Positions 17,596 through 28,598 of a stretch of 42,666 nt of DNA are shown here, piece after piece; within the stretch, counting starts at the first letter, position 1; every line of letters begins with the position of its first letter. The position numbers were made by a program, and so were the translations under genes. Below the pieces are notes generated by a model that saw only the letters and a list, made by a program, of their open reading frames with translations, was not told the origin of the DNA and searched no databases. Source of the DNA: Rugosibacter sp. (GTDB taxonomy: Bacteria > Pseudomonadota > Gammaproteobacteria > Burkholderiales > Rhodocyclaceae); NCBI GenBank assembly GCA_030645365.1, contig JAUSMB010000034.1, positions 1 to 42,666 of the forward strand. The letters run 5' to 3'.

Positions 17596-18033
17596 ATGAA
17601 GCATTTTTTTTATTCTTTGCCTTTCCTTACAGTGATTGCGCTGTGCCCTGCCTGTTCAAGCGTCAATCAAGCCTCAGCGTATATCACTCCTTATCGCATT
17701 GATGTACGTCAAGGAAATTGGGTTACGCAAGAAATGATGTCACAGCTCAAACCTGCTCAAACACGCGAGCAAGTGCGGTTCATTCTTGGTTCTCCGCTGG
17801 TTTCAGACATGTTCCACGCTGATCGCTGGGATTATGTTTATCGCTTGCAACCAGGACGGGGCGAAGCGGAACAGCGCCGTATTGCCGTATTTTTCGAGGA
17901 TAACAAACTCGTTCGCGTTGGTGGGGATGTCATCGCCGATGACGGGAAAAAAGCTGCTCCTAAAGCAGCCAATCAAGTCATTGAGGTTGTAACTCCAGCG
18001 GATGAAAACCAGAAAAAATCGAAAAAAGAATGA
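17596..18033 (+). CDS. bamE: Outer membrane assembly lipoprotein BamE (OmlA/SmpA)
   Basis: A 145-residue lipoprotein subunit of the BAM complex, which folds beta-barrels into the outer membrane. A signal peptide leads to Cys20. The lipobox Cys-Pro-Ala-Cys is non-consensus at -3, but the position is right. The BamE fold is shown by [21 protein letters not shown] split over about 34-54, then [16 protein letters not shown] and [14 protein letters not shown]. The C-terminal tail is charged and lysine rich. It is divergent from fur and its stop overlaps the dapB ATG by four bases. Confidence 0.93.
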   Translation: MKHFFYSLPFLTVIALCPACSSVNQASAYITPYRIDVRQGNWVTQEMMSQLKPAQTREQVRFILGSPLVSDMFHADRWDYVYRLQPGRGEAEQRRIAVFFEDNKLVRVGGDVIADDGKKAAPKAANQVIEVVTPADENQKKSKKE

Positions 18034-18836
18034 AAAAAATTCGCTATGCCATCGCAGGAAGCGCTGGCCGTATGGGACGAACGCTAATTGAAGCTGTATT
18101 GAAAAATGAAAACGCTACCCTAGCCGCTGCCCTTGAACATTCCGCGAGCCCCTTTCTCGGCAAAGATGCGGGAGAGCTCGTCGGCTCCCCCTGCGGGGTT
18201 CTCGTATCGTGTGAGATTGATGCTGCGCTTGCTGATGCCGATTGCCTGATCGATTTCACCCGGCCTGAAGCCACGCTGCTTCACTTGGCTGCCTGCAAAA
18301 AATCAGGCGTTAGCATCATCATCGGCACGACGGGATTTTCTGCCGAAGGCAAGCAAGCGATTGAAGCTGCTGCACAAAAGATTCCTGTTGTTTATGCGCC
18401 CAACATGGCTGTGGGCGTCAATGCCGTCTTCAAGCTTCTGGCACTAGCTGCAAAAATTCTTGATACCGGCTACGACATCGAAGTAATCGAATCACATCAC
18501 CGCCACAAAGTCGATGCCCCCTCAGGCACCGCGCTCAGGATGGGAGAAGTCTTGGCAAAAGCACTAGGCCAGGACTTGGCTGAATGTGCCACCTATGGTC
18601 GCCAAGGGCATACCGGGGAAAGGCCAACAACACAAATCGGGTTCTCTGCTATTCGTGGAGGCGATATCGTGGGCGACCATACGGTACTCTTCGCTGGGGA
18701 AGGTGAGCGCATCGAAATAACCCATAAGGCTTCCAGCCGCATGTCTTACGCGCTAGGCGCGCTGCGTGCGGGACGTTTCTTGCAAGAAAAGAAGCAGGGG
18801 CTGTTCGATATGCAAGACGTGCTGGGCCTGAAATAA
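18030..18836 (+). CDS. dapB: 4-hydroxy-tetrahydrodipicolinate reductase
   Basis: A 268-residue enzyme for the second step of the diaminopimelate/lysine branch. It has the nucleotide loop [10 protein letters not shown] near the N-terminus, GTTGF, the catalytic [16 protein letters not shown] segment (about 154-169) and [11 protein letters not shown]. Length and motifs are standard. It is coupled to bamE by an ATGA overlap. The rest of the dap pathway (dapC, dapD, dapE) lies 5-10 kb to the right on the other strand; dapA is not in the window. Confidence 0.97.
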   Translation: MKKIRYAIAGSAGRMGRTLIEAVLKNENATLAAALEHSASPFLGKDAGELVGSPCGVLVSCEIDAALADADCLIDFTRPEATLLHLAACKKSGVSIIIGTTGFSAEGKQAIEAAAQKIPVVYAPNMAVGVNAVFKLLALAAKILDTGYDIEVIESHHRHKVDAPSGTALRMGEVLAKALGQDLAECATYGRQGHTGERPTTQIGFSAIRGGDIVGDHTVLFAGEGERIEITHKASSRMSYALGALRAGRFLQEKKQGLFDMQDVLGLK

Positions 18837-18872
18837 TCTCATTGCCCAGCACCCCAAACAGCAGGGTAAGCC

Positions 18873-20690
18873 TTACGCTGCGTCGCTGCGACCTGCGCGC
18901 TTGCGATCGTGCTCTTTGAGAAAGCGCTTGCGGATGCGTATGGATTTTGGTGTGATCTCAACCAGTTCATCATCTGCAATGAATTCCACGGCAGACTCAA
19001 GGCTTACCTGTATTGGTGGTATCAATCGAACCGCTTCGTCTGTGCCGGATGAACGCACGTTAGTCAGCTGCTTGCCCTTGATCGGATTTACCACCAAATC
19101 GTTATCACGGCTATGAATACCGATGATGATGCCCTCATACAGCGGATCACCTGGGCTGACAAACATGCGGCCTCGATCCTGCAGCTTCCACAAGGCGTAA
19201 GCCACAGCAGCGCCATCGTCTTGTGAGATGAGCACACCATTGCGACGCTCCGCCATGACGCCAGCCATAGGGCCGTAATCATCAAAAATATGACTGGCCA
19301 GCCCCGTGCCACGGGTCAAAGTCAAAAACTCACCCTGAAAACCAATCAAGCCACGGGCAGGAATGCGATATTCAAGACGCACACGCCCTTTACTGTCTGA
19401 TTCCATGTTCTGCAAATCACCGCGACGACGGCCCAATTCTTCCATGACGCCGCCCTGATGTTCATTTTCAATATCTATCGTGAGCAGTTCATAAGGCTCG
19501 CACTTTTCACCGTTGATTTCCTTGAACAGCACACGAGGGCGCGACACCGCGAGTTCATAACCTTCACGGCGCATGGTTTCCAGCAAAATGGTCAGATGCA
19601 GCTCACCACGACCTGAAACCAAGAATACATCTGCATCTTCGGTCTCTTCAACGCGCAACGCCACATTGGCAAGCAACTCTTTTTGCAACCGCTCGCGAAT
19701 CTGGCGGCTGGTAACAAATTTACCTTCCTTACCCGCCAGAGGTGATGTATTAACCTGGAAATTCATGGTCAGCGTTGGCTCATCCACGACCAATGGAGGC
19801 AAACCCACAGGGTTAAGGGTGTCGCATACCGTAACCCCGATCCCGACTTGATCGATCCCGGTCACGAGAACGATATCACCTGCTTCGGCTTCAGTTGCCT
19901 GTTCGCGCTCCAAGCCTTTAAACATCATGATCTGGCCAATTTTTGACTTGCCTTTAGCTTCATCGCCGTACATCACGGCAATTTCCTGGCCCACTCTGAT
20001 ACGACCCTGCTTGATGCGGCCAATACCGATACGACCTACATAGCTGCTGTAATCGAGGGAACAAATTTGTAGCTGCAAGGGCTTTTCAGCATCCACATCG
20101 GGTTGCGGCGTATTTTTGACAATGGCTTCGTACAAGGGTCGCATGTCAGTGCCCGGCTTGGAAGCATCCAGCATGGCAAAGCCATTGAGCGCCGAAGCAA
20201 AGACAACGGGAAAATCGAGTTGCTCTTCTGTCGCACCGAGTTTGTCGAAAAGATCAAATGTATGACTAATCACCCAATCAGGACGGGCCCCAGGACGGTC
20301 AATCTTATTGACGACTACAATGGGTTTGAGGCCCAATGCCAACGCTTTTCGCGTAACGAAGCGGGTTTGCGGCATCGGCCCTTCGACCGCGTCGACCAGT
20401 AACAGCACGCCATCCACCATGGAAAGCACGCGCTCTACTTCACCACCAAAATCGGCATGCCCCGGGGTATCCACAATATTAATGTGCGTACCCTCAAAAT
20501 CAATAGCACAATTTTTTGACAAAATGGTAATTCCACGCTCTTTTTCAAGATCGTTGGAGTCCATCACGCGCTCCGACAACTGCTGGTGCGCAGCAAATGT
20601 TCCGGATTGACGAAGTAATTGATCAACCAGCGTGGTTTTACCGTGGTCGACGTGGGCGATAATGGCGATGTTTCTGAGGGAACGGGACAT
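18873..20690 (-). CDS. typA: Translational GTPase TypA/BipA
   Basis: A 605-residue ribosome-binding GTPase of the EF-G superfamily, linked to ribosome assembly and growth at low temperature or under stress. I chose ATG at 20690 ([20 protein letters not shown]); the frame extends 17 codons upstream without family support. The G1 motif AHVDHGKT, G3 DTPGHADF and G4 NKIDRPGAR are present. So are the later domains, including GRGELHL and the C-terminal region with [12 protein letters not shown]. The length matches the family. Divergent from the phosphorylase gene at 20793. Confidence 0.96.
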   Translation of the reverse strand: MSRSLRNIAIIAHVDHGKTTLVDQLLRQSGTFAAHQQLSERVMDSNDLEKERGITILSKNCAIDFEGTHINIVDTPGHADFGGEVERVLSMVDGVLLLVDAVEGPMPQTRFVTRKALALGLKPIVVVNKIDRPGARPDWVISHTFDLFDKLGATEEQLDFPVVFASALNGFAMLDASKPGTDMRPLYEAIVKNTPQPDVDAEKPLQLQICSLDYSSYVGRIGIGRIKQGRIRVGQEIAVMYGDEAKGKSKIGQIMMFKGLEREQATEAEAGDIVLVTGIDQVGIGVTVCDTLNPVGLPPLVVDEPTLTMNFQVNTSPLAGKEGKFVTSRQIRERLQKELLANVALRVEETEDADVFLVSGRGELHLTILLETMRREGYELAVSRPRVLFKEINGEKCEPYELLTIDIENEHQGGVMEELGRRRGDLQNMESDSKGRVRLEYRIPARGLIGFQGEFLTLTRGTGLASHIFDDYGPMAGVMAERRNGVLISQDDGAAVAYALWKLQDRGRMFVSPGDPLYEGIIIGIHSRDNDLVVNPIKGKQLTNVRSSGTDEAVRLIPPIQVSLESAVEFIADDELVEITPKSIRIRKRFLKEHDRKRAGRSDAA

Positions 20691-20792
20691 AGTGTGGGAT
20701 CGCGTAATGTTGCGGTGCGGAAAAGGCGCGCATTCTACCATGTTAAAACTTAGTGTTCGCAGCTTTTCTGCTTGAATTTTCAGGAGATTTTG

Positions 20793-21530
20793 ATGCTTGG
20801 TATCATCGGGGGCAGTGGCTTGACGCAGTTAGCGAATTTAGGTGTCTCTCACCGCGAAATTATCCGCACCGCCTATGGTGAGCCATCAGGACCCTTCACC
20901 TTTGGCCGTATCGGCTGCCAAGAAGTTGTTTTTATCGCGCGGCATGGCTATGGTCATACCATCCCTCCCCATCTGGTGAATTACCGCGCCAATCTTTCGG
21001 CATTGCACAGTATCGGGGTAAGCCAGATTATTTCAGTCGCATCGGTTGGCGGCATTCATCCAGACATGGCACCAGGCACTTTGGTTGTTCCGCATCAAAT
21101 GATTGATTACACCTGGGGCCGTGAAATGACATTCCAATCGGGCACGGATGGTCCGGTCAAACATATCGACTTTACAGAGCCGTATACTGAGAATGTCCGC
21201 CAGCTTTTACTCAACGCAGCCCAGCAAACACGTGAGCCCGTGATAAATGGCGGGATTTATGCAGCAACGCAGGGGCCACGCCTGGAAACAGCCGCTGAAA
21301 TTAATCGGCTCTCGCAAGACGGCGCCGATATTGTCGGAATGACGGGCATGCCAGAAGCAGGGCTGGCGAAGGAGCTTGAGCTACCCTATGCCGCACTGTG
21401 TGTTGTTGCCAATTGGGCCGCAGGGCGAGGCGACTCTACGCATGGCATACAGTTTGACCGCCTTGAAAGCATGCTGCATACATCGATGGATCGCGTGCGC
21501 CGCCTCATTGCGCACCTGTGTGAAGCATGA
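20793..21530 (+). CDS. S-methyl-5'-thioinosine/5'-methylthioadenosine phosphorylase family protein
   Basis: A 245-residue MTAP/PNP-family nucleoside phosphorylase for purine and methylthio-nucleoside salvage. AGGAG at 20782-20786 fixes the ATG at 20793; a TTG frame begins seven codons earlier but has no such site. It has the phosphate loop GGSGL (7-11), RHGYGHTIPPHLVNYRAN (about 50-67), GPRLETAAEI and MTGMPEAGLA. After Val-Val-Ala comes Asn in VVANWAAG, where adenosine-type MTAP enzymes carry Asp. This favours 6-oxopurine substrates, as in the Pseudomonas methylthioinosine phosphorylase. Its stop overlaps the def ATG. Confidence 0.87.
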   Translation: MLGIIGGSGLTQLANLGVSHREIIRTAYGEPSGPFTFGRIGCQEVVFIARHGYGHTIPPHLVNYRANLSALHSIGVSQIISVASVGGIHPDMAPGTLVVPHQMIDYTWGREMTFQSGTDGPVKHIDFTEPYTENVRQLLLNAAQQTREPVINGGIYAATQGPRLETAAEINRLSQDGADIVGMTGMPEAGLAKELELPYAALCVVANWAAGRGDSTHGIQFDRLESMLHTSMDRVRRLIAHLCEA

Positions 21531-22057
21531 TCAAGCCTGTGCTGCACATGGGCGATCCACGGCTTTTACGCATCGCCGAACCTGTCACGTCATTTCACAC
21601 GCAAGACCTTGCACTGTTATTGCGGGACATGCGAGACACGATGGCTCATCACGATGGCGCAGGCATCGCCGCCCCGCAAATTGGGGTGAACTTACGTGTC
21701 GTGATCTTTGGCGGTCAACCCAGCCCGCGTTACCCTGGGGCACCGATTATTCCTGATACGGTCCTCATCAACCCCACATTAACGCGCCGTTCAAGCGAGG
21801 AAGAAGACGGCTGGGAAGGCTGCCTGTCGGTCCCGGGATTACGTGGCATTGTGCCGCGCTGGAAGCAACTTCATTATTCCGGCTACACTGAAGAAGGACA
21901 TTTTTTTGAGCGAGAAGTTGATGATTTTCACGCACGTGTTGTACAGCATGAAGTTGATCATCTTGATGGCATACTGTATCCCAGACGAATAAGGGATTTG
22001 ACGCGCTTTGGATTTATCGACGCACTTTTCAATGAAAACCTCCCCTCGAGCGACTAA
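21527..22057 (+). CDS. def: Peptide deformylase
   Basis: A 176-residue metalloprotease-like enzyme that removes the formyl group from new proteins. All three signatures are present: GAGIAAPQIG (about 45-54), EGCLSVPGLRG with the metal Cys (about 98-108), and QHEVDHLDG with the HExxH metal site (about 144-152). ATG overlaps the stop of the phosphorylase gene by four bases. In this lineage the main def usually sits with fmt, so this may be a second copy, which the window cannot show. Confidence 0.94.
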   Translation: MIKPVLHMGDPRLLRIAEPVTSFHTQDLALLLRDMRDTMAHHDGAGIAAPQIGVNLRVVIFGGQPSPRYPGAPIIPDTVLINPTLTRRSSEEEDGWEGCLSVPGLRGIVPRWKQLHYSGYTEEGHFFEREVDDFHARVVQHEVDHLDGILYPRRIRDLTRFGFIDALFNENLPSSD

Positions 22058-22069
22058 ATTGAGTCTCGC

Positions 22070-22762
22070 ATGAGCACTATTTTGCTTTATGAGCTATCGC
22101 TCCTTGACTGCATTGCGCTGGGATGGTTTTTTATCTGCTGGGTTGGCTATAGTTTTTTTTCTGAAAAAAGCACGCTAGCGCATCAAGGACTGGTTGGGGT
22201 TTCCCATGAATACCGCCTTGACTGGGCAAAACAGATGTTAACTCGAGAAATCCGCATTGTTGATTCGGCATTGGTGGGGAATCTAATGACCAGCGTGTCG
22301 TTTTATGCCAATACCACGATCTATATCATTGCCGGCCTGATGGCGGTCATGGGTACCCTGGACAAGGCAATGTCAGCGACAGATATTTTGCCATTTACCC
22401 ACACCGCAGGCCGCGCGCTGTGGGAACTTAAATTACTGCTCTTGCTGGGTATTTTCATTTTTGCTTACTTCAAATTTACCTGGTCGCTCAGGCAGCTGAA
22501 CTTACTCTCCATTCTGATTGGCGCTGCGCCACCCATTTCAGCACCCGCGCCTGAAATTGAAAAATTCAGCCGTCGTATGGGAGTAATTAATACATTGTCA
22601 GGTGACGAATTCAATCGTGCCATCAGAGCCTACTATTTTGGCCTGGCTACCCTGTGCTGGTTTATTCAACCTTGGCTTTTTATTCTGATGACCACGGCAA
22701 TCACTCTTGTGCTCTACCGCCGTGATTTTTTATCCAACACACTGATGGCATTGCGCGACTAA
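22070..22762 (+). CDS. DUF599 family membrane protein
   Basis: A 230-residue integral membrane protein. Likely membrane spans lie near residues 10-30, 70-95, 120-140 and 190-215. Between the first and second there is a cytoplasmic-looking stretch with SHEYRLDWAKQML and IVDSALVGNLM, typical of DUF599. The function of the family is not known. It begins 12 bp after def, so it is probably in the same transcript. It converges on prmB, with the last four bases overlapping. Confidence 0.82.
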   Translation: MSTILLYELSLLDCIALGWFFICWVGYSFFSEKSTLAHQGLVGVSHEYRLDWAKQMLTREIRIVDSALVGNLMTSVSFYANTTIYIIAGLMAVMGTLDKAMSATDILPFTHTAGRALWELKLLLLLGIFIFAYFKFTWSLRQLNLLSILIGAAPPISAPAPEIEKFSRRMGVINTLSGDEFNRAIRAYYFGLATLCWFIQPWLFILMTTAITLVLYRRDFLSNTLMALRD

Positions 22763-23679
22763 TGCGTCGTTCCATGAATAGAAGCGTATTCACACAATGT
22801 CTCATGGCTCACCAGAAAAATCTTTTCAGAACTGGATGCCGTATCCAGCCAGATAGCAGATAAATCAGGAAAAGCTGTTTCTACCTGCTCGCGATTGTGT
22901 CCCACTTCGATCGCAATAAAACCATCGGGGTTCAAATGATTTGCGGCTTCTCTCAAAATCCGCCGCACCACATCCAGGCCATCATGGCCAGCAGCTAACG
23001 CCAACGCAGGTTCATGGCGATATTCTGCTGGCAAGGCCGCCATGGCAGCAGCTGTCACATAGGGTGGGTTGCTTAAAATAAAGTCATACCGTTTCCCGGG
23101 AATTGCTGCAAACAAGTCAGATTCAATGGCTTGCACTTTGTCTGGCAAACCATAATCTGCGATATTGCGTCGCGCCACGGCAAGCGCTTCAGGGGATAGA
23201 TCAACGGCATCAATTTGCGCCTGAGGAAACGTATGCGCCATCAGAATGGCCAAACATCCGGATCCCGTACACAAGTCAAGTGCGCTGGTTATTTTTTCCG
23301 GATTATCTACCCACGGTGCCAAGCCATCCTCGAGCAGTTCAGCAAAATAAGAACGCGGCACAATAACGCATTCATCCACATAAAAACGAAAATTCCCCAG
23401 CCAGGCTTCTTGCACGATATATGCCGTAGGCAAGCGGCGCGCAATACGCTGTTGCAGCGCATTCCAAACCGCCAGTCGCTCTGCTCGGGTCAGCCGTGCG
23501 TCCAGAAAAGGTTCCAGACGATCCTGCGGTAATTTAAGGGTAGCGAGCAACAACCAGATGGCTTCGTCCCATGCATTATCGGTGCCATGACCAAAAAAAA
23601 GATCCGCTTCGCTAAATCGGCTCATGGTCCAGCGCAACCAGTCGCGCAGGGTAATCAGTTCATCTACGGGTGTCATCAT
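22759..23679 (-). CDS. prmB: 50S ribosomal protein L3 glutamine methyltransferase
   Basis: A 306-residue SAM-dependent N5-glutamine methyltransferase. The SAM loop is [12 protein letters not shown] (about 136-147), and the catalytic NPPY is in [12 protein letters not shown]. After this comes [17 protein letters not shown], the form seen in PrmB rather than PrmC. The N-terminal helical domain begins [12 protein letters not shown]. The ATG overlaps the stop of dapE by four bases, and it is the last gene of the dapC-dapD-pilU-dapE-prmB run. Confidence 0.95.
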   Translation of the reverse strand: MMTPVDELITLRDWLRWTMSRFSEADLFFGHGTDNAWDEAIWLLLATLKLPQDRLEPFLDARLTRAERLAVWNALQQRIARRLPTAYIVQEAWLGNFRFYVDECVIVPRSYFAELLEDGLAPWVDNPEKITSALDLCTGSGCLAILMAHTFPQAQIDAVDLSPEALAVARRNIADYGLPDKVQAIESDLFAAIPGKRYDFILSNPPYVTAAAMAALPAEYRHEPALALAAGHDGLDVVRRILREAANHLNPDGFIAIEVGHNREQVETAFPDLSAIWLDTASSSEKIFLVSHETLCEYASIHGTTH

Positions 23680-24809
23680 GACAATAACCGATCAAAAGTA
23701 CCTTCATAAATCTGGGCTAAGTGCTCAAGTTCTGCAACAGCAATGCGCTCATCAATCTTGTGAATGCTTTCATTGGTCGGCCCGAATTCGACAAGTTGAC
23801 TGCATATATCCGCAATGAATCGGCCATCTGATGTACCCCCGGTTGTCGCCAGCGTTGGCGTAACCCCAGTCACCTGTGTAATGGATTCCGATATCGCGGC
23901 ACACAGCGGACCGCGCAAGGTGAGAAATGGCTTGGCACCCAGTGTCCAGTGGATGTCATACGCTAAGCCATGCCGGTCAAGCAGCCCATGCACGCGGGCT
24001 TGCAAATCTTCTGCCGTGCTGGCGGTAGAAAAGCGGAAGTTGAACCATAGTTCGAAAGTGCCAGGACTCACGTTATTTGCCCCGGTACCGGCATGCGCGT
24101 TGGAAATCTGCAAGCTGGTCGGCGGAAAATCTTCGTTGCCCTCATCCCATGTCATTGCAACAAGTTCTACCAACGCAGGTGCTGCCAAATGCACGGGATT
24201 TTTCACGAGATGCGGATACGCTACATGCCCCTGCACCCCTTTCACCATCAGTTTGGCCGAGAGCGATCCACGCCGACCATTTTTAACTGTGTCACCCAGT
24301 TGATCAACGCAGGTGGGTTCGCCAACAATGCAGTAATCAATCGTCTCACCGCGCGTCTTGAGCGTATCGACAACCCGCACAGTGCCATTGACCGCATCGC
24401 CCTCTTCATCCGAAGTCAGCAGCAAGGCCAAAGAGTCGGCGCTGGTGATACGGCGCGCCAGTAATCGCTCAATCGCAACAACGCATGCAGCAATCGAGCT
24501 CTTCATGTCTGCTGCGCCACGCCCATAGAGATAGCCATCGCGAATTTCGGGCGTAAACGGGTGAGACGTCCATTTTTCAAGCGGGCCCGTTGGTACCACA
24601 TCGGTGTGCCCGGCAAAACAAATAATTTTGCCTTGCGGATCACTGCCACGGCGTTTGGCCCATAAATTGGACACGCCACCATGATCCATTCGCTCGATAG
24701 AAAAACCGAGCGGCATTAACCACGCAGCAATCAGATCAAGACAGCCAGCATCTTCAGGGGTGATCGAAGCGCGGGTAATCAGCGCCTGAACTTTTTCAAG
24801 AACCGGCAT
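23676..24809 (-). CDS. dapE: Succinyl-diaminopimelate desuccinylase
   Basis: A 377-residue di-zinc amidohydrolase of the M20 family that frees LL-diaminopimelate from its succinyl form. Metal and active-site segments are visible: [12 protein letters not shown] (about 64-75), [14 protein letters not shown] (about 95-108), [12 protein letters not shown] with the catalytic Glu pair, and [11 protein letters not shown] near the C-terminus. ATG overlaps the pilU stop by one base (TAATG) and its own stop overlaps the prmB start, so three genes are tightly coupled. Confidence 0.97.
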   Translation of the reverse strand: MPVLEKVQALITRASITPEDAGCLDLIAAWLMPLGFSIERMDHGGVSNLWAKRRGSDPQGKIICFAGHTDVVPTGPLEKWTSHPFTPEIRDGYLYGRGAADMKSSIAACVVAIERLLARRITSADSLALLLTSDEEGDAVNGTVRVVDTLKTRGETIDYCIVGEPTCVDQLGDTVKNGRRGSLSAKLMVKGVQGHVAYPHLVKNPVHLAAPALVELVAMTWDEGNEDFPPTSLQISNAHAGTGANNVSPGTFELWFNFRFSTASTAEDLQARVHGLLDRHGLAYDIHWTLGAKPFLTLRGPLCAAISESITQVTGVTPTLATTGGTSDGRFIADICSQLVEFGPTNESIHKIDERIAVAELEHLAQIYEGTFDRLLS

Positions 24810-25978
24810 TAGCTCTCCGCATCCAGTTTGAGCGTGAACTCGCTAAATGAGGTATTGGAAGCCAGCGATCGTTTTGCTTCCTCAGCCATCTGACTGGCCA
24901 CAGGCGCATCGATAACTACCGTCGCATTGTTGATCAACCACTGCAAATTATTAGCTGAATCTGCATTGGCAAGCGCTTCATCCAGCGTGATGGTATTGTT
25001 TTTGTAAAGTGCGAACAGGCACTGCTCAAAGGTCTGGCTTCCCGGCACCATGCTTTTTTCCATCGCCTCTTTGATCTCGTTCAAGTCGCCTTTTTCGATC
25101 AGCTCGGCAACGTAGCGAGAATTAAGCAACACTTCCGCCGCTGGCGTGCGGCTCCCATCCGGCTTTTTAACCAAACGTTGAGAGACAACGGACTTTAACG
25201 ATACGGCAAGATCGGCAAGTAATGCAGGTCGATTTTCCTGCGGATAGAAGCTGATGATCCGGCTCATCGCGTGATAACTGTTATTAGCATGCAACGTGGC
25301 AATACACAGATGACCAGATTGTGCATAAGCCACCGCCTGGCTCATGGTTTCCTTGTCACGAATCTCTCCGATAAAAATAACATCCGGCGCTTGACGCAAC
25401 GCATTTTTCAACGCGGTTTGAAAAGACAAGGTATCTGAACCGACTTCACGCTGATTAACGATCGATTTCTTGTTGCGAAACAGAAACTCAACCGGATCTT
25501 CCAAGGTAAGAATGTGGCCGCTTCGATTTTCGTTCCGATAATCCAGCATAGAAGTGAGCGTTGTCGATTTACCCGATCCAGTCGCGCCGACGATGAGTAC
25601 CAGACCACGCTTTTCCATAACAATGTCTTTTAAAACATCCGGTAGCCCTAACGTATCGATGTTCGGTACATCAATCGGGATGTAGCGCACCACCATGGCC
25701 GGTGTACCCCGTTGATAAAAGCAGGAAATACGGAACACCCCCACGTCGCGTAATGGATAGCGAACGTTTAGCTCCCGTTCCTTGTCAAGCGTCTCGATTT
25801 GTTCTGTCGTCAAGACTTCCATTAATAAAGTACGGATAGTGGCCGAATCAATCACCGTTGCATTAACTGACATGGCATTGCCATTGATCTTGATAGTGAT
25901 CGGTGCACCGCAAGAGACAAACAAGTCAGATGCCTTTTTGGCGACCATCAACCTAAACAGCTTGTGCATCGTGCTCAT
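24809..25978 (-). CDS. pilU: Type IV pilus retraction ATPase, PilU type
   Basis: A 389-residue hexameric secretion-type ATPase that helps pull back type IV pili at the inner membrane. Walker [10 protein letters not shown] is at 131-139, the Asp box LTLEDPVEF at 157-165, Walker [12 protein letters not shown] at 198-208 and the His box LHANN near 229-233. The length and the long tail past residue 345 fit PilU rather than PilT. GGGGGA lies about six bases before the first ATG. No other pilus gene is in the window; the gene lies between dapD and dapE. PilU usually works with PilT, normally next to it, which is missing here. Confidence 0.9.
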   Translation of the reverse strand: MSTMHKLFRLMVAKKASDLFVSCGAPITIKINGNAMSVNATVIDSATIRTLLMEVLTTEQIETLDKERELNVRYPLRDVGVFRISCFYQRGTPAMVVRYIPIDVPNIDTLGLPDVLKDIVMEKRGLVLIVGATGSGKSTTLTSMLDYRNENRSGHILTLEDPVEFLFRNKKSIVNQREVGSDTLSFQTALKNALRQAPDVIFIGEIRDKETMSQAVAYAQSGHLCIATLHANNSYHAMSRIISFYPQENRPALLADLAVSLKSVVSQRLVKKPDGSRTPAAEVLLNSRYVAELIEKGDLNEIKEAMEKSMVPGSQTFEQCLFALYKNNTITLDEALANADSANNLQWLINNATVVIDAPVASQMAEEAKRSLASNTSFSEFTLKLDAES

Positions 25979-26002
25979 AATTCCCCCTTTATCGTACTGG
26001 TG

Positions 26003-26833
26003 CTAGTCGCGTAAAAGTTCGTTAATGCTAGTCTTGGCAAGCGTTTGCGCATCAACTCTTTTAACAATCACCGCGCAATACAGGCTGTACTTACCATCAG
26101 CAGATGGCAAATTGCCACTCACCACGACGGATCCTTCAGGCACACGCCCATAAGTTACTTCGCCCGTGGCACGGTCATAAATTTTCGTGCTCTGGCTGAT
26201 ATACACACCCATGGAGATAACGCAATTATCTTCAACGATCACACCTTCAACAACTTCAGAGCGCGCGCCGATAAAACAATTATCACCAATAATAGTCGGG
26301 TTGGCCTGCAAAGGCTCAAGCACGCCACCAATCCCCACACCGCCGGAAAGATGAACGTTTTTACCTATTTGCGCGCATGAACCGACGGTTGCCCAGGTAT
26401 CCACCATCGTGCCTTCATCAACATAGGCCCCAATATTGACGTAGCTGGGCATGAGTACCACATTCTTGCCAATAAAGCTGCCGCGACGAGCAACCGCTGG
26501 TGGCACAACGCGAAATCCCCCCTTTTCAAATTGATGCGTATCGTAATGAGAAAATTTCGTCGGCACCTTGTCGAAATAGCGCATCGGGCCATTCTCCATG
26601 ATCACATTTTCTTCCAGCCGAAAAGAAAGTAGTACCGCTTTTTTTATCCACTGATGCGTTACCCAATCGTCATTGATCTTCTCGGCGACGCGCAATACGC
26701 CGCTATCCAACTCACCCAGCACATGTGCAACCGCTTCGCCAACGTGTGCAGGCGCAGTGCCGGGTTTCAGGTTGGCGCGATCTTCCCACGCTTGTTCGAT
26801 AATCGGTTGTAAATCATTCAGCGGTTTGTTCAT
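26003..26833 (-). CDS. dapD: 2,3,4,5-tetrahydropyridine-2,6-dicarboxylate N-succinyltransferase
   Basis: A 276-residue trimeric acyltransferase that puts succinyl from succinyl-CoA on the lysine-pathway intermediate. It has an N-terminal helical domain and then a left-handed beta helix built of hexapeptide repeats (about 105-225). Examples of the repeat region are [20 protein letters not shown] and [10 protein letters not shown]. The length is standard for proteobacterial DapD. It lies 10 bp after dapC and 24 bp before pilU. Confidence 0.97.
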   Translation of the reverse strand: MNKPLNDLQPIIEQAWEDRANLKPGTAPAHVGEAVAHVLGELDSGVLRVAEKINDDWVTHQWIKKAVLLSFRLEENVIMENGPMRYFDKVPTKFSHYDTHQFEKGGFRVVPPAVARRGSFIGKNVVLMPSYVNIGAYVDEGTMVDTWATVGSCAQIGKNVHLSGGVGIGGVLEPLQANPTIIGDNCFIGARSEVVEGVIVEDNCVISMGVYISQSTKIYDRATGEVTYGRVPEGSVVVSGNLPSADGKYSLYCAVIVKRVDAQTLAKTSINELLRD

Positions 26834-26843
26834 ATGTTTTCTT

Positions 26844-28037
26844 TCACAAAGAGAGACAAAAATCGTTAATGCGATGCGCAGCCTCGATGCAGTCTTCCAG
26901 GCTGGTCACGAGTGCCAGGCGAATAAAATTTTCGCCTGGATTGATACCATCAGCAACCCTTCCAAGGTAACTGCCGGGCAGCACTGCAACATTTTTCCGC
27001 TGCAAAAGCTGTCGCGTAAATTCAGTGTCAGGGATTGGGGTTTTCGCCCACAGATAAAAACCGGCATCGGGAATAGTGCAAGGCAAATGGCGCGCGATAA
27101 GTGGCGTAACCGCTGCAAACTTTTCCGCATACCGACGCCGGTTATCTTGTACATGCGCTTCATCATTCCAGGCCGCGATACTCGCCGCTTGCACCGCCGG
27201 ATTCATCGCGCCGCCATGGTAGGTGCGATAAAGTAAAAACTTCTTCAGAACTTCAGCGTCACCAGCGACAAATCCCGAGCGTAAGCCGGGAACATTTGAT
27301 CGCTTGGATAAACTCGAGAAAACAACCAGATGACGATAGTCATCACGCCCGAGCTGTTTAGCTGCAGTCAATGCACCTAAGGGAGGCGCATTTTCATCGC
27401 AATAGATTTCGGAATAACACTCGTCAGATGCAATCACAAAATCATGACGATCCGCGAGCGCAAACAGAGCGCGCCACGACTCCAGCGTCATCACATTGCC
27501 AGTTGGATTGGCAGGCGAGCATACATAAACCAGCTGCACATCACGCCAGACTGACTCCGCCAGCGCAGTCCAGTCCATAGCAAAGTCATTTTCTGGCAGC
27601 GTGTTCAGATAAATCGGCTCGGCGCCCGCTAACAAAGCGGCGCCTTCATAAATTTGATAAAACGGATTCGGACAAACGACTTTTGCCTGAGGGCGCGTGC
27701 GATCGATAACCGTCTGGGCAAATGCAAACAGTGCCTCGCGCGAGCCATTCACGGGTAGCACTTGAGTCTCTACATCCAAAAGAGGCACAGCATACCGACG
27801 CGCAATCCATTGCCCGATCGCCTCACGCACGCCGCGCGTGCCTTGCGTATTTGGGTATTGCGCTAATCCGGCAAGATGTTCGGCCAGCGCCTGCTGAATG
27901 AGAATGGGTGTGGCGTGCTGCGGTTCGCCGATCGAAAGTCGAATTTCGCGAAAAGTCGGTGCTGGTGACACGCCAAGGCACAATTGGCGCAGCCTTTCAA
28001 ACGGGTAAGGCTGCAACCGAGCGAGATCCGGATTCAC
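26844..28037 (-). CDS. dapC: Succinyldiaminopimelate aminotransferase
   Basis: A PLP-dependent class I/II aminotransferase, about 397 residues, for the step between DapD and DapE. I prefer GTG at 28037, which gives the usual beginning [19 protein letters not shown] at 28046 is an alternative. The PLP lysine is in [17 protein letters not shown], the Asn/Tyr region in [11 protein letters not shown] and [10 protein letters not shown], and Arg near the C-terminus in FIRLAL. No clear ribosome-binding site is seen for either start. A TATAAT at 28075-28070 (leftward) is the likely -10 box of the whole dap run. The DapC branch of the family is supported by the adjoining dapD and dapE. Confidence 0.93.
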   Translation of the reverse strand: MNPDLARLQPYPFERLRQLCLGVSPAPTFREIRLSIGEPQHATPILIQQALAEHLAGLAQYPNTQGTRGVREAIGQWIARRYAVPLLDVETQVLPVNGSREALFAFAQTVIDRTRPQAKVVCPNPFYQIYEGAALLAGAEPIYLNTLPENDFAMDWTALAESVWRDVQLVYVCSPANPTGNVMTLESWRALFALADRHDFVIASDECYSEIYCDENAPPLGALTAAKQLGRDDYRHLVVFSSLSKRSNVPGLRSGFVAGDAEVLKKFLLYRTYHGGAMNPAVQAASIAAWNDEAHVQDNRRRYAEKFAAVTPLIARHLPCTIPDAGFYLWAKTPIPDTEFTRQLLQRKNVAVLPGSYLGRVADGINPGENFIRLALVTSLEDCIEAAHRINDFCLSL

Positions 28038-28304
28038 AGATGGCAAAGAAAAATCGATAAGGGACGTTAATTATAAGACAGGGGCTCAACAGAAGGCTTT
28101 ATCTTGATTAATTCAAACACAAAGCTGGCACGAACCACCGGGATACTCTATGGATTTCCTCATCAGCCACTAACCTCAATCATCAATTAAACATCTGAAA
28201 TGTCGCCACTTTTGCCCTTTTCTTCATCGCTTTTTTATCAGCGGACAACTTACACTTGCATCAGCCTTTTTACTTTAATTGGGCGTGGTGGGGCTTTAAT
28301 TTCC

Positions 28305-28598
28305 ATGAAAAAATTGATCGCTTTTTCTTTTATTCTTTTAGTGGTTGTCGCAGAATCTTCTGCACACGGAACCATATCTGTTATCAATAGTAGTCAAATG
28401 CAAATATTTTTTGCGTTCATTGGCGTGCTGACCTGCCTTCTTGGCAGCCTTTGGTTGTTAACTAAACTTACCTTGCAACGCAAAGCATCCAAGACCGGAT
28501 TGCGCATCGTGATAGCAACCCCGCTCGGCTATCAAAAACAAGTTGTTATTATTGAAATAGGCAATCACGCTACCCAAAAAAAAGAACACCCAATTTGA
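28305..28598 (+). CDS. Small secreted or membrane protein, unknown
   Basis: A 97-residue protein starting MKKLIAFSFILLVVVAESSA, a convincing signal peptide with a cut near Ala-His at 20-21. A second hydrophobic segment (about residues 33-55) is followed by a basic region LQRKASKTGLR and a mixed tail. The frame continues 35 codons upstream, but that part does not look like protein and the ATG at 28305 fits the signal peptide best. I do not recognise a family. It stands alone between dapC (divergent) and the DUF3579 gene. Confidence 0.45.
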   Translation: MKKLIAFSFILLVVVAESSAHGTISVINSSQMQIFFAFIGVLTCLLGSLWLLTKLTLQRKASKTGLRIVIATPLGYQKQVVIIEIGNHATQKKEHPI

